64,000 nt of DNA from Candidatus Saccharicenans sp. (GCA_030018265.1 JASEFX010000003.1:82561-146560), one strand, 5' to 3'. Shown: positions 1 through 9,516, counted from the first letter of the stretch. Made by a program: numbers and translations. The notes: generated by a model from the letters alone, not told the origin.

Positions 1-252
1 GTGGCCACGGGAAGCCAGAGCGGCGGCAAAATGTCCCTTCCCGGTGCCAGCTTCCAGGATGCGTCCGGAAAGCTCACCGGCCACCTGGATAACAGCCTCT
101 CTTTCCTTCTCAATGTTATAACCGAAAGTGGCATAAATTTGTCTTCTTCTTTCAATCTGGCTGAGCGCCTGATTCCCCTGTGCCTCCTCATTTCTGTTTC
201 TGGCGGAAGAATTGTCTTCCGATACGCCCTCTTTCCTTTCATCTTTATTCAT
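1..252 (-). CDS. Class I SAM-dependent methyltransferase, N-terminal part (cut by left edge)
   Basis: Reading the minus strand from an ATG at 252 gives 84 uninterrupted codons to the window edge. After a polar, low-complexity N-terminus of about 30 residues comes an IYATFGYNIEKER segment and then GRILEAGTGKGHFAAALA at residues 63-80, which has the E/DxGxGxG form of methyltransferase motif I that binds S-adenosylmethionine. The substrate cannot be told because the rest lies outside the window. A purine-rich GGAG sits about 14 bases upstream of the ATG. It is divergent from the TonB-dependent receptor gene. The plus-strand open frame over the same DNA is a shadow. Confidence 0.75.
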   Translation of the reverse strand, partial: MNKDERKEGVSEDNSSARNRNEEAQGNQALSQIERRRQIYATFGYNIEKEREAVIQVAGELSGRILEAGTGKGHFAAALASRGH

Positions 253-287
253 GACTGCCTCGCTCCGTGGATTTCATATCTAAATCT

Positions 288-316
288 AAAATATCCGGTG
301 CCATCAATCCTGTCAA
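288..316 (-). promoter_or_regulatory. Sigma-70-like promoter for the methyltransferase gene
   Basis: On the minus strand TTGACA (316-311) is followed after exactly 17 bases by TATTTT (293-288). The transcript would start near 281 and reach the ATG at 252 after roughly 30 bases. Confidence 0.6.
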
Positions 317-384
317 TTACATTTGACTATCAAAAACAATATTGCGATACGTGGATGCTAACTAAAAAACCAGCCAGGCCTGAA

Positions 385-410
385 CCTGAATTCAGAATCC
401 AGGATTCAGG
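385..410. repeat. Inverted repeat, 7-bp arms
   Basis: CCTGAAT (385-391) and ATTCAGG (404-410) are perfect inverted copies 12 bases apart; the first arm is also part of the palindrome CTGAATTCAG. It lies between the two divergent promoters. It could be an operator or a short dispersed repeat; nothing in the window decides. Confidence 0.4.
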
Positions 411-451
411 AATGAAATGACCGGGAAGCAGGAAAAAGGTTACAAATTTTA

Positions 452-480
452 TTAGCAGTCAGGAAAAATAAAGGTAAAAT
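452..480 (+). promoter_or_regulatory. Possible promoter for the TonB-dependent receptor
   Basis: TTAGCA (452-457), 17 bases, then TAAAAT (475-480). The -35 box matches the consensus at four of six positions and the -10 at five of six. The untranslated leader would be about 70 bases. Confidence 0.35.
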
Positions 481-558
481 AATAAACCTTAAGGATGAAG
501 TTACGCTTGAAATAAAACCAGAACAAAAAAACAAAATTACAATAGGTGGTGGATGTCG

Positions 559-2772
559 ATGAAAATTAAAACTCAAGCCATTATCATCGCCGGTATCATT
601 CTGCTTTTACCGTCTTTTATTATGGCCGGAACAACCATCAGGGGGCAGGTCATCAGCTCAACCGGTCTCCCCGTAAATCAGGCCGTAATCATTCTGACCG
701 GAACCGAGCTGACCGCCATAACTGACGATCAGGGACATTTTAACCTGGAAATTCCATCAGAACAGAGGCGCTTCAGGATAAAGGTGAAACATCCAGACTA
801 TTTCGAGCAGGAGTTTCAGGTCAGCCTGTCTTCATTCGGACAGCCTATCCTCCTGGTGCTCACTCCTTTCGTTCCGCAGAAAGAGGAAGTGGTGGTGACA
901 GCCACCCGTTTTCCCGAACCGGCTGTTTCGGTTCCGGCAGCTGCAGCGGTTATCAGCCCGGTAACCATAGAGGAAAAACTTCCTTCCCATATCACCGAGA
1001 TCGTTCAGGAACATACCGGAGTCAGCACCATTGGTTCAGGAGGTTTTTCCATCGTTCCTTCCATCCGCGGTCTGGCCCGGAGGAGAATCCTGCTTCTGGT
1101 GGATGGAGCGCGTCTTTCCAGCGACCGCAGGACAGGCCCGAATGCTTCTTTTATCAATCCGGAAGACCTGGCTCGAATAGAAATTCTGCGCAGTCCCTCG
1201 TCGGTATTCTACGGTTCGGATGCGATCGGGGGCATAATAAATTTCCTCACCTATACCCCGCCGGCCGAAGACCATATCAGAGTCAAAGGCAATCTGAAGT
1301 ACGGGTCGGTAAATAACGAACGGGAAGTCAATCTCTCCGTGTCAGGTGCCGGTCGCGGCCTTGGTTATTATTTCTCTCTGAGAAACGACGAAGCCGATAA
1401 TTACAGGGCGCCCTCGGACGAGGTTCCGCTTTCTTATTTCACCCAGTCGAGCCTTTTTGGCAAGCTGGTAAAATTTTCTGATAAAAGAGACATCAGCCTG
1501 AGCTTTTTGATGGGCCGGGGAACGGACATCGGAAAACCGGCAAATAACAGCGACAGCCGTCCGACCTGGTATCCGCGGGAAAACCAGAATCTCCTGCAGT
1601 TTGACTGGAAGGAAAAATCCCTCGGAAGCAAAGCACTGCTTCATTTTCATTTTTATCTGAATCCTTATTTCCTTGAGACTCGCGCTGACCGGATACAGAA
1701 TTCAGTAAAACGACAGGAAAGTTACGCCAGAACAGAAAGCACTGATTTCGGTCTTCAGCTTTCATTCGAATATAAACTGGCTACTGAACTCCGTCTGAAC
1801 GCCGGCGCTGACCATTATGCCCGGGCCAGGGCTAAAGCTTACAATCGCTATCTGAATTTTAACAGCTCGGGAATCCTGACCGAAACCATTGAAGAATATC
1901 CATACGAAGACGGGCGAAGAAAGGATTCAGGCCTTTTCCTGACGCTTGATTACTCCGGCTTTCCCCGTGTGGACCTGGTAGGCGGATTCAGGCTGGACTC
2001 CTTGAGGTCCAGCGCTCTGACCGGAGGCCAAACGATTTCTACCCGCGATGAAGCTCTGACCGGTTTCCTGGCTGCTTCCTACCGGATATTTTCAGGCGGT
2101 TCTCTCTTTGTCAGTTTTTCCCGCGCTTACCGTACACCCGACATCAACGAGAAATATTACACAGGCATTACCGGCCGCGGTTTGATCATCGCCAACCCTG
2201 AACTCAAAAACGAATCCAGCTTGAATTTCGACGGCGGTCTCAAGTTTACCGGTCGGCGTCTGTTTCTGGGCTTTTACGGATTTTCTTACAGCCTCAACAA
2301 CCTGATCGAAAGATATCTTATAGACCCGGCCAACCAGATTTACACCTACGACAATGTCGACCGGGGGCGGATCAACGGTGTTGAACTCGAATGGGAATTC
2401 TATCCGCTGGCCAGGTTCTCCATCTTCGGAAATGGTTTCCTTTACGAAGGTAAAAGCAGACTGAATGATACTCCATTGAACGACATCCCGCCGCACAGGC
2501 TGATACTCGGGATTAGAATCTGGCATAACCGCTGGAACCTGGAAGTAAACAGTTTTCTCCAGGCAGAAAAGAAAAATCCCGGTCCCTCGGAAATAGCCAT
2601 CCCCGGATATGGTCTGCTCAACCTGAAAGCCAGCTATAGCCTTAATCGCTGGTTCAAGCTTAACCTCAGGGGCAACAATCTGCTCGACAGAGAATATTTA
2701 GCTCGCCCTGACCCTGACGCCCGGGTTGAACCCGGAAGAAATTTTCTGATCGGTCTGGCTTTTGCCTATTGA
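559..2772 (+). CDS. TonB-dependent outer-membrane receptor
   Basis: About 737 residues. In order: a signal peptide (Lys-rich start, hydrophobic run ending near MAG), a carboxypeptidase-regulatory-like beta-sandwich (about residues 25-105), a TonB-box/plug start with EEVVVTATRFPEP, a plug domain with IRGLARRRILLLVDGAR and IEILRSPSSVFYGSDAIGG, and a C-terminal beta-barrel ending GRNFLIGLAFAY with the usual terminal aromatic. It should import a ligand across the outer membrane using ExbB-ExbD-TonB energy; the ligand is unknown. Two in-frame ATGs exist at 553 and 559. The AGGTGG at 544-549 is only 3 bases from the first but 9 from the second, so I prefer 559. The DUF6506-like gene follows 36 bases downstream. 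Confidence 0.9.
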   Translation: MKIKTQAIIIAGIILLLPSFIMAGTTIRGQVISSTGLPVNQAVIILTGTELTAITDDQGHFNLEIPSEQRRFRIKVKHPDYFEQEFQVSLSSFGQPILLVLTPFVPQKEEVVVTATRFPEPAVSVPAAAAVISPVTIEEKLPSHITEIVQEHTGVSTIGSGGFSIVPSIRGLARRRILLLVDGARLSSDRRTGPNASFINPEDLARIEILRSPSSVFYGSDAIGGIINFLTYTPPAEDHIRVKGNLKYGSVNNEREVNLSVSGAGRGLGYYFSLRNDEADNYRAPSDEVPLSYFTQSSLFGKLVKFSDKRDISLSFLMGRGTDIGKPANNSDSRPTWYPRENQNLLQFDWKEKSLGSKALLHFHFYLNPYFLETRADRIQNSVKRQESYARTESTDFGLQLSFEYKLATELRLNAGADHYARARAKAYNRYLNFNSSGILTETIEEYPYEDGRRKDSGLFLTLDYSGFPRVDLVGGFRLDSLRSSALTGGQTISTRDEALTGFLAASYRIFSGGSLFVSFSRAYRTPDINEKYYTGITGRGLIIANPELKNESSLNFDGGLKFTGRRLFLGFYGFSYSLNNLIERYLIDPANQIYTYDNVDRGRINGVELEWEFYPLARFSIFGNGFLYEGKSRLNDTPLNDIPPHRLILGIRIWHNRWNLEVNSFLQAEKKNPGPSEIAIPGYGLLNLKASYSLNRWFKLNLRGNNLLDREYLARPDPDARVEPGRNFLIGLAFAY

Positions 2773-2808
2773 ACCGGCATGGAATGAAAAAAATAAAAGG
2801 AGGAGCTG

Positions 2809-3123
2809 ATGAAATTTAAGACATTATTTTTGAGCAAAGCTCCGGATGCCCGGCCTGAAATGCATAAAGCCGCGGTCGAAACCGAGAAAATGAAATTGTG
2901 GGTCCAGGTGGTCAGAAACACAGAAGAAGCAGTGGAGATTGTCCGCAAGCTGCTCGCAGAGGAAGGGCTTCATTCTGTTCTTCTCTGCCCCGGCTTTTCC
3001 CACCAGGAAGTGGCCAGAATCCAGGAAGCGGCCGGACCTTCAATTTCGGTCAGCGTCGCCCGGGGAGATGGACCTGGCAACCGGGTCATCGGAGAAGTTT
3101 TTCAGAAGATAGGCTGGCATTGA
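2809..3123 (+). CDS. Small DUF6506-like protein
   Basis: 104 residues, no signal peptide or membrane segment. The layout (MKFKTLFLSKAPDA start, an ETEKMKLWVQVVRN strand, EAVEIVRKLLAEEG helix, LLCPGFSHQEVARI loop, then a Gly-rich VARGDGPGN segment) resembles the DUF6506 family from memory; no biochemical function is known to me. A strong AAAGGAGG lies 7 bases before the ATG, and the gene follows the TonB-dependent receptor on the same strand by 36 bases, so co-transcription is likely. It may be a cytosolic accessory protein for the imported ligand, but that is only positional inference. Confidence 0.6.
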   Translation: MKFKTLFLSKAPDARPEMHKAAVETEKMKLWVQVVRNTEEAVEIVRKLLAEEGLHSVLLCPGFSHQEVARIQEAAGPSISVSVARGDGPGNRVIGEVFQKIGWH

Positions 3124-3197
3124 TTTCTGCAGCCCGGGCATCTTTCTGAAAAACAGAAAAAGCCAGGTTATTTCTCGCTGCTTAAGAGACCGCAGGA

Positions 3198-3809
3198 TTA
3201 AAGCGTAATTCTTACTCCCCCGTGAACCACTCCTTTGTAACCGCCGCCGACCTCGCCAAAAAGAGCTATTCTATTCCCCAGTCTGAATCCAAGCAGGGTT
3301 ACCTGAACCACCGGGTAAGCGCTGGAAGATTTTTCGGTGTCAGAATATCGATACTCTCCTTTCCTGACGGTAACGCCTGCGCCCAATCCGGAATAAAGGC
3401 AGAAATTTTCCCTGTTTATGTAGCGAAAATCTATTTCCAGGGCGCCTGTGTAATAATTTTCGGTGTAAGTGCCGACCGGGTTTCCTGACATGGCCAGATT
3501 GCCTGAAGCCCGGTCTGCGGCAAACGTCAAACCGAGCCCTAACCTTGAACCCCCCGAATACTTATAGCTGAAGACAAAAGCTCCGGGGTATTTATTGTCA
3601 ACTTTCGCCGCCTCTCCCAGCGTGAGGCTGATCAGGATAACGTTGGTAAAAATATCGACAATCTGGCTGGTGGTCACCGTTCCGTATCCGGCAGAAAATT
3701 CGTGTCTCTTCTGCTGGCTGTAAGCTGGACCGGCCAGGGAGAATATCATCATGACAACTATTCCGACGGCAGTCAGTTTCCAGAGAAATTTAAGCTTTTG
3801 GGAAAACAT
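3198..3809 (-). CDS. Predicted outer-membrane beta-barrel protein, unknown function
   Basis: 203 residues with a clear signal peptide (hydrophobic stretch residues 10-25, cleavage near PAYS-QQ). The mature part is made of alternating amphipathic strands rich in Gly, Tyr and Ser (for example LGLGLTFAADRASGN, YTGALEIDFRYIN, YSGLGAGVTV) and ends with VHGGVRITL, as in small eight-strand outer-membrane barrels. No catalytic motif is visible. The ATG has a GGAGG-type Shine-Dalgarno. It is divergent from the hybrid kinase at 3997; a functional link is unproven. Confidence 0.6.
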   Translation of the reverse strand: MFSQKLKFLWKLTAVGIVVMMIFSLAGPAYSQQKRHEFSAGYGTVTTSQIVDIFTNVILISLTLGEAAKVDNKYPGAFVFSYKYSGGSRLGLGLTFAADRASGNLAMSGNPVGTYTENYYTGALEIDFRYINRENFCLYSGLGAGVTVRKGEYRYSDTEKSSSAYPVVQVTLLGFRLGNRIALFGEVGGGYKGVVHGGVRITL

Positions 3810-3950
3810 TTGCCCTCCTTTATTTTTATTAAATATATCAAAAGACGAATACAGTTTTCAAACGATATATTAAAGAGCAATTTTGTTGCGCAGCTGAATT
3901 AAAGAAAACCGCTTTATCACGTTCTATTTTTTCAGCGCTAACTTAACTCG

Positions 3951-3979
3951 TTGACATCGAATCGATAAATTCGTAAAGT
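3951..3979 (+). promoter_or_regulatory. Sigma-70-like promoter of the hybrid kinase
   Basis: Perfect TTGACA (3951-3956), 17-base spacer, TAAAGT (3974-3979). The ATG of the kinase is at 3997, so the leader would be only about 11 bases and just reaches the purine-rich AAAGGGA. Confidence 0.65.
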
Positions 3980-3996
3980 AAAAACGGGCAAAGGGA

Positions 3997-6900
3997 ATGG
4001 AAAACAAACCGGAAGAGGGCATTCAACGGAAAAAGAGAATCCTTCTGGTTGAAGATGAGGCTATCATCGCTCTGATGGAATCAGAACTTCTCCAGAGCGG
4101 CGGTTACGAAGTCATCACCGCCCTGACCGGTGAACAGGCTCTCCAAATCTTTCAAGCAGACCCGTCTATCGACCTGGTTTTAATGGATATCGACCTGGGT
4201 CCGGGTATTGACGGTGGAGAAACCGCCAGGCGGATGCTGGCGCAAAGAGACGTTCCTGTGGTCTTCATTTCCAGCCACACCGAACCGGAAATCTTAGCCA
4301 GAACTGAAGCTATCACCTCTTACGGATACATAGTGAAAGGATCCAGCGAAACAGCCATTTTCGCCTCGCTCAACATGGCCTTCCGCCTGCATGCGGCCCA
4401 TCAGGAGCTCCTTAGGAAGAAAGCTGAACTTGAAGAACTGGCTGAAAATCTCAGCCAGGCTGTAAACAGGCTGATGGAAACCCAGAAACAACTGCTGGAA
4501 AACCAGCAGAAACTCCAGAAAACCACCGAGCATCTGGAGGCAATCCTGAATTCCCTGCCCGACCTGCTGTTTGAATTTGACGAAAACATGACCATCTTAG
4601 AGGTGAGGGCGCCAAGACCGGAGCTTTTATACAGACCGCGGGAAGAAATCGTGGGCCGCAGGATCACCGACGTTCTACCGGAAGATGTTTCCGGTTTGCT
4701 GAAATATACCCTGGAGGAAGCAACAGAAAAAGGCCTGGCAGAAATAGATTACAGCCTGACCATTTCCGGCAAAACGCGTTATTTTGAAGCCAACATCAGC
4801 CGGATGGGAGAAAGACAGCCAGTAAAGAACAGGTTTGTGGCTCTGATAAGAGAGATTACCGACAGAATTGAAGCCCAGCTCGAACAGCAGAAAACGGAAA
4901 TCCGCTTCTGCCGCCTTTTCCAGACAATGCAGGAAGGCGTGGCCATACACCGTTTGCTCAGGGACGCGCTAGGACAACCCGTTGATTATCAGGTGGTCGA
5001 AGTGAATAAAGCCTATGCCAGGCACACCGGCATCCCGGTAGAAAAAGCCGTCGGGCAGAAGGCCTCTGAACTTTATGGCTCGGGTCACCCTCCGTTCTTT
5101 CAGCATTACCTGGAATCTTTGGAAACAGGACAGCCTGTTTCCTTTGAATCGTACTTTGAACCTCTCCAGCGGTATTTCAAAATCACCGCCTTCCCGATGG
5201 GCGAGGACCTTTTTGCCACCGTGTTTGAAGATATAACAGACAGGAAAAAAGCCGAAATGGAACTTCGCGAAAGAGAGGAAAGATACCGGCTGATCTTTGA
5301 AAACGCTCCTCTCGGAATTCTCCAGTTTGACCGGAACAGCGTAATAACGGAATGTAACGAGGCATTTGTCAGAATAATAGGTTCCAGCCGGGAAGCGCTG
5401 ATCGGTTTTAACATACTTGAAAGAACAAAAGACGAAAAAGTTAAGGAGGCGGTAAGGGAAGCCCTGGCCGGTCGGGTCGGTTATTACGAAGGCATATATC
5501 ATTCAGTAACCTCAAACAAATCCACGCCGGCCAGAGGATTTTTTGCTGGAATTTTTGACCCGAACGGAAACTTTATAAGCGGGATCGGCACTTTTGAAGA
5601 TTTCACTGAAAGATACCGGATGGAAAGTGCGCTGAGAAACTCCGAAGCGATGCTCCAGGCCTTTATCGAAAGCCCCGCTTATTCTCTAATTTTCCTGGAC
5701 GCCGTAGGCTCGATACTGAAATTCAACAGAATTGCCAGCGAGAGGATGAAAAGTATTCTGGGGCTGGAATTGAAAACAGGTGAAAAACTGATAAACTTGC
5801 TGCCTGAAGAATTCAAAAACACCTTCAGCCGCAACCTGGAAAAGGTCAGGGCCGGAGAAAAAGTCACCGTGGAAAGAAGAATTCAGTCGATATCCGGGGA
5901 GATTTACTGGTATTCTTTCCATATGGCGCCCGTTTATGCCAGCTCGGGCGAACTCGCGGGAATCTTTTTCTCGGCCGAGGAGGTAACCGAAAGAAAAAGG
6001 GTTGAAGAATCCCTGCGACAGAGTGAGGAAAGGTTCAGGACTATTTTCGAGCATTCGGGCGTGGCCATGCTGGTTATAGACCCGGGAACCGGAAATATCA
6101 TCGATGCCAACTATCAGGCTGAATCTTTCTACGGTTACAGCCGTGAGCAATTGAAAAAGATGAACATCCGGCAGATCAACACCCTCGCTCCAGACCGTAT
6201 CCAGGAACTCATGGCCGGAGCTAAGGAGAAAAAAATAAATTACTTTGTTTTTCAGCATCGTCTGGCCTCGGGCGAACTGAGGGAGGTCGAGGTCCATTCC
6301 TATCCGATCATGTTTGGTGAGAAAAAGTACCTCCTTTCGGTAATAATTGACCTCACCCGGCGCTTGAAACTTGAACAGCAGCTGAAAAAGGCGGTTGAGG
6401 AAAAGCAGGCGATCCTGCGAGAACTGCAGCACAGAATCAAAAATTCTTTTGCTCTGATCAACTCCATCATCAACCTGGAACTCCAGCGTCCTGGAAAAAA
6501 AGAAGGTCGGGCGAGGCTGGAAAGCCTGAAGCATAGAATTTTTTCCATCTCGCGGGTATATGACCTGCTGAGCGCCGGCGAAAGGTATCAGGAAATCAGT
6601 CTAGACCGGCTGCTGAAAGAAATCAGCCAGGCAATTCTCAGGGCTTATTCAACCAGGCAGGCGGTAAATTTAACCCTCGAGCTTGAGCCGGTTACCATCG
6701 AAGTGAAAACAGCTCTGCCGCTGGGTTTGATCGCCACGGAAATAATTACCAATTCCCTGAAATATGCCTTCTCCGGCCGCACTGAAGGGGAAATAAGGCT
6801 GAAGCTGAAAAAAGCCGATCAGCAACTTCAGCTGGAAATTGCCGACAACGGCATCGGCCTGCCCGGTGACTTTTTCACCATGTCCTCTGCGGGACTTGGA

Positions 6901-7035
6901 CAGGAAATCATAAAAGCGCTGGCCGACCAGATTGAAGCCCGGCTCGAAGTTGAATCCAGACCCGGTGAAGGCACTTTATTCCGTCTGACGCTTCCGCTGA
7001 TTTCTGAAAAAGATAGCAGCAACCTGACGCATTAA
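3997..7035 (+). CDS. Hybrid sensor: receiver domain - multiple PAS - HisKA_2-type histidine kinase
   Basis: 1012 residues, cytoplasmic, no membrane helix. Residues 14-130 form a response-regulator receiver: acidic pair E19-D20, phospho-acceptor D64 in LVLMDIDLG, S92 and K114 complete the site. A coiled coil (about 135-185) follows, then about five PAS domains; several start with ERYRLIFE or SEERFRTIFE and end in DxTxR-type linkers. The transmitter has LQHRIKN with H812 as the phosphorylation site, of the HisKA_2 (LHR) subclass, and a C-terminal ATPase with N-box EIITNSLKYAF and DNGIGLP. The receiver at the N-terminus suggests that it takes phosphate or is gated by another kinase, while PAS domains sense redox or small ligands. 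No partner regulator gene is adjacent. Confidence 0.88.
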   Translation: MENKPEEGIQRKKRILLVEDEAIIALMESELLQSGGYEVITALTGEQALQIFQADPSIDLVLMDIDLGPGIDGGETARRMLAQRDVPVVFISSHTEPEILARTEAITSYGYIVKGSSETAIFASLNMAFRLHAAHQELLRKKAELEELAENLSQAVNRLMETQKQLLENQQKLQKTTEHLEAILNSLPDLLFEFDENMTILEVRAPRPELLYRPREEIVGRRITDVLPEDVSGLLKYTLEEATEKGLAEIDYSLTISGKTRYFEANISRMGERQPVKNRFVALIREITDRIEAQLEQQKTEIRFCRLFQTMQEGVAIHRLLRDALGQPVDYQVVEVNKAYARHTGIPVEKAVGQKASELYGSGHPPFFQHYLESLETGQPVSFESYFEPLQRYFKITAFPMGEDLFATVFEDITDRKKAEMELREREERYRLIFENAPLGILQFDRNSVITECNEAFVRIIGSSREALIGFNILERTKDEKVKEAVREALAGRVGYYEGIYHSVTSNKSTPARGFFAGIFDPNGNFISGIGTFEDFTERYRMESALRNSEAMLQAFIESPAYSLIFLDAVGSILKFNRIASERMKSILGLELKTGEKLINLLPEEFKNTFSRNLEKVRAGEKVTVERRIQSISGEIYWYSFHMAPVYASSGELAGIFFSAEEVTERKRVEESLRQSEERFRTIFEHSGVAMLVIDPGTGNIIDANYQAESFYGYSREQLKKMNIRQINTLAPDRIQELMAGAKEKKINYFVFQHRLASGELREVEVHSYPIMFGEKKYLLSVIIDLTRRLKLEQQLKKAVEEKQAILRELQHRIKNSFALINSIINLELQRPGKKEGRARLESLKHRIFSISRVYDLLSAGERYQEISLDRLLKEISQAILRAYSTRQAVNLTLELEPVTIEVKTALPLGLIATEIITNSLKYAFSGRTEGEIRLKLKKADQQLQLEIADNGIGLPGDFFTMSSAGLGQEIIKALADQIEARLEVESRPGEGTLFRLTLPLISEKDSSNLTH

Positions 7036-7159
7036 AAACCGGCCGGTGTGATTTTCTCCAGGCTGATTTTAGAGAAGCTCAGCGCAGAAGAGTTTATTTT
7101 TGCCCTTCCAGCCGGTCCTGAAACATTTTATCATCCGCGGTTTGAAAGTTTGAAGTCAA

Positions 7160-9478
7160 TCATTCACATCCGGCGGAAATCACCAATTTTCTCAGAAAGC
7201 TGACTGCCTGGTCGCAGCGACGGAAGACCGGCAGGCCGTTTTCTTCTAAGTACTGGCAGAGAGGGTCGTAAAGTTTCCCGGCATCAATGTTGACCACAAA
7301 AGGCTTATCCGTGCGGCGGAATAACTTTATCAACCGGTCAGCCAGACTCCCTTCATCGAAAATATTTTCTTTATGGTTTTCGCCCGGCGGCAGCGTTTGC
7401 AGGGCGGCCGTCATCGGGACACACGAGACCACGGCGCTATCAATATTCTCATCGTCCAGGATCGCTTCGACACACCCGCAGAAGGCGGCGTCATCGGCCA
7501 TCGGCGTGACATCAAGCGGGTTGTGCACATCCTGCAGCCGGTCAATTCCCAGCGGCTGCAGAGCCTTCAAAATTCTGGCTACGGTTTTTTCAGAAAACTC
7601 AGCCAGCTTCAGCTGGCCTTCCGGACCGCGAATGTTATCGGCCATGATGACCGATTCAAAGCCGGCGTTGGAAATCAAACCAACCCGGCAGCCGCTGAAT
7701 TTCTTGCCCTCAAGCGTGATCATTCCTTTGATGAAATTTTCAAATTCCTCAATCGTCTCGGCCACCATCACTCCTGCCTGAGCGAACAGCGCCCTGGACA
7801 CAGCGTAATCGCCGGCAACCGAGGCGGTATGGCTGGCCGTGGCTTTTCTGCCTTCCGGACTTCTTCCGGATTTATAAACCAGAACCTTCTTCCCGGCTTT
7901 TACCGCCAGCCTGGCTGCTTCCACAAACCTCCAGCCGTCACCCGGTTTAAGTCCTTCGGCGTAGACCGCAATCAACCTGACTTCCGGACGGTCCTTCAGG
8001 TAGTTCAAATAATCTCCCAGCGTCAGGTCAAGTTGATTTCCGGCGGAAATGGCGTAAATCGGCTCGAAACGATTCTGGTTGCTCATCCTGGAGAGCATAA
8101 AGGCTCCGCTCTGACTGACGATGGCCAGTCCAGCCTGAATTCCTGCAGGACGCCTGAACTTATATTCAGGAATGAAGGTACTATCGTATTTACCTGGAAT
8201 GGAAATAATGCCCAGACAGTTGCCGCCGTTGACCACCGGAGCGGGCTTACCTTTTTTACGTCTTTCCAGAAGCAGATTTCTGATTTCGCTCTCAATATTC
8301 TCAGTTCCGGCCTTCTCTCCGAGTCCGCCGGCTATTATGATCACCGACCTGGCCTTCTCCTTTTCCACCAGATCCTTCATTACCGGATAAACCATCTCGG
8401 CTCCAAGGGTAAGGATGAAAAGGTCAACGGTCTCAGGGAGGCTGGCCACATCGGGAAAGCAGCGGCAGCCCTCGATGCACTCGAGGCCGGGTTTGACCAC
8501 ATAAATCTTCTCTCGCGGAAAACCGTTCTGAATGATATTGTTCAGGATGATGTGGCCGACATTCATCTTCTCGGAAACTCCGATAATGCCGATCGACTGT
8601 GGTTCAAGAAGATGCCTGATCTGATCGACGGGCCTTCTGAAAAGGTCCATCTTCCGTCGGGAAAAGCGGCAGAGCCCGTCAAGAGGTATCAGCCTGCCCT
8701 TCCTTATGACCAGAGGATTCACCTCAAGCTCTTCCAGAGTAAAGTCAGTCCGCCTGTTGAAGGGAGAAAAATCAGAAGCCAGCCGCTGGAAAACCTGAAC
8801 GGCTTCAAGAATCGTCTCTTTTTTAAGCGGAGCCGGACATCCGCGGAAATCCCTGGCCACTTTTCCGTATACAGCCAGCGGTTCGAGCACCGAAATGATT
8901 TTTTCCCGGGACAGGCCTTCTGCCGGCAGAATGGCCAGACCGCGGTTTTCTTTAAGATGTTCGTTAAGATATTCCACGTCCAGACCGCCACCTCCGAAGG
9001 TGACCACCGGCCCGAAATCCTGAGAAACCCGGAGACCCAGAAGAAGTTCCGCACCAAAGCCGAGCTGGACGAAATCGACCAGTTCCACCACCAGAAATCC
9101 CCTGATCGAATCAGCCACTTGTTCCGCAGTGATTTTTTCTCGAGCGTAAAGACGGCTGTATTTTTCGGGAATTTCCCGGTACATTCTCCGGGCAGCAGCC
9201 TGAACTACCTTCACGCTGGCTTTGACCACAGCCACCCCGCCAACGTCTGATTTATGCAGAATCAAGGGCGAAACAACCTTCACCACCACCTTTTCGGTCC
9301 CGAGAGCCTTCAACTTAGAAGCGGAAAGAGCGCTTCCCTTTCTCAGGAAAAAATGCTTCGGGACGGGAAAGCCCCCGGCCCTGAGCAGGTGATAAACTTC
9401 CGGTTCAAGCAGAAAATTACGACCTTCCTTCTCAGCTTTTTCCAGGATAGAATTAATCACGCTGGCTGAAATTTTCAT
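7160..9478 (-). CDS. ADP-forming acyl-CoA synthetase (acetate--CoA ligase family), beta-alpha fusion
   Basis: 772 residues. The N-terminal third is an ATP-grasp (beta) domain with PLILHKSDVGGV, where H75 matches the phospho-carrying histidine of archaeal ADP-forming acetyl-CoA synthetases. It is followed by a CoA-binding Rossmann domain (about residues 290-420, IGIIGVSEKMNVG) and a succinyl-CoA-synthetase-like alpha part with ATASHTASVAG, whose H550 is the catalytic histidine. It converts acyl-CoA + ADP + Pi into acid + CoA + ATP. ATP-grasp first is the reverse of the alpha-beta order of the protozoan enzymes. As third gene of the iorA-iorB operon it should make ATP from indoleacetyl- or other aryl/acyl-CoA. 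CGGGAGGAGCC precedes the ATG. Confidence 0.87.
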   Translation of the reverse strand: MKISASVINSILEKAEKEGRNFLLEPEVYHLLRAGGFPVPKHFFLRKGSALSASKLKALGTEKVVVKVVSPLILHKSDVGGVAVVKASVKVVQAAARRMYREIPEKYSRLYAREKITAEQVADSIRGFLVVELVDFVQLGFGAELLLGLRVSQDFGPVVTFGGGGLDVEYLNEHLKENRGLAILPAEGLSREKIISVLEPLAVYGKVARDFRGCPAPLKKETILEAVQVFQRLASDFSPFNRRTDFTLEELEVNPLVIRKGRLIPLDGLCRFSRRKMDLFRRPVDQIRHLLEPQSIGIIGVSEKMNVGHIILNNIIQNGFPREKIYVVKPGLECIEGCRCFPDVASLPETVDLFILTLGAEMVYPVMKDLVEKEKARSVIIIAGGLGEKAGTENIESEIRNLLLERRKKGKPAPVVNGGNCLGIISIPGKYDSTFIPEYKFRRPAGIQAGLAIVSQSGAFMLSRMSNQNRFEPIYAISAGNQLDLTLGDYLNYLKDRPEVRLIAVYAEGLKPGDGWRFVEAARLAVKAGKKVLVYKSGRSPEGRKATASHTASVAGDYAVSRALFAQAGVMVAETIEEFENFIKGMITLEGKKFSGCRVGLISNAGFESVIMADNIRGPEGQLKLAEFSEKTVARILKALQPLGIDRLQDVHNPLDVTPMADDAAFCGCVEAILDDENIDSAVVSCVPMTAALQTLPPGENHKENIFDEGSLADRLIKLFRRTDKPFVVNIDAGKLYDPLCQYLEENGLPVFRRCDQAVSFLRKLVISAGCE

Positions 9479-9516
9479 GGCTCCTCCCGGGAGATAATAA
9501 ACCTGACTGCCTGTTC

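Larger units (their letters stand above)
253..552. other. Divergent intergenic region
   Basis: About 300 bases between the divergent methyltransferase and receptor genes. It is AT-rich, holds a promoter candidate for each side and one inverted repeat (listed separately). I see no RNA gene or further coding region in it. Confidence 0.6.

Noticed and set aside
1-420. A 139-codon plus-strand open frame at the left edge
   Set aside because: The opposite strand carries a methyltransferase motif I with a promoter and continuous reading to the edge; the plus frame has no protein-like pattern.
5686-6534. A 282-codon minus-strand open frame
   Set aside because: It lies wholly inside the PAS/histidine-kinase gene and is a codon-bias shadow.
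7373-9250. A 625-codon plus-strand open frame
   Set aside because: It is antisense to the acyl-CoA synthetase, has His/Arg/Gln-rich shadow composition and no recognisable domain, while the minus strand holds clear family motifs.
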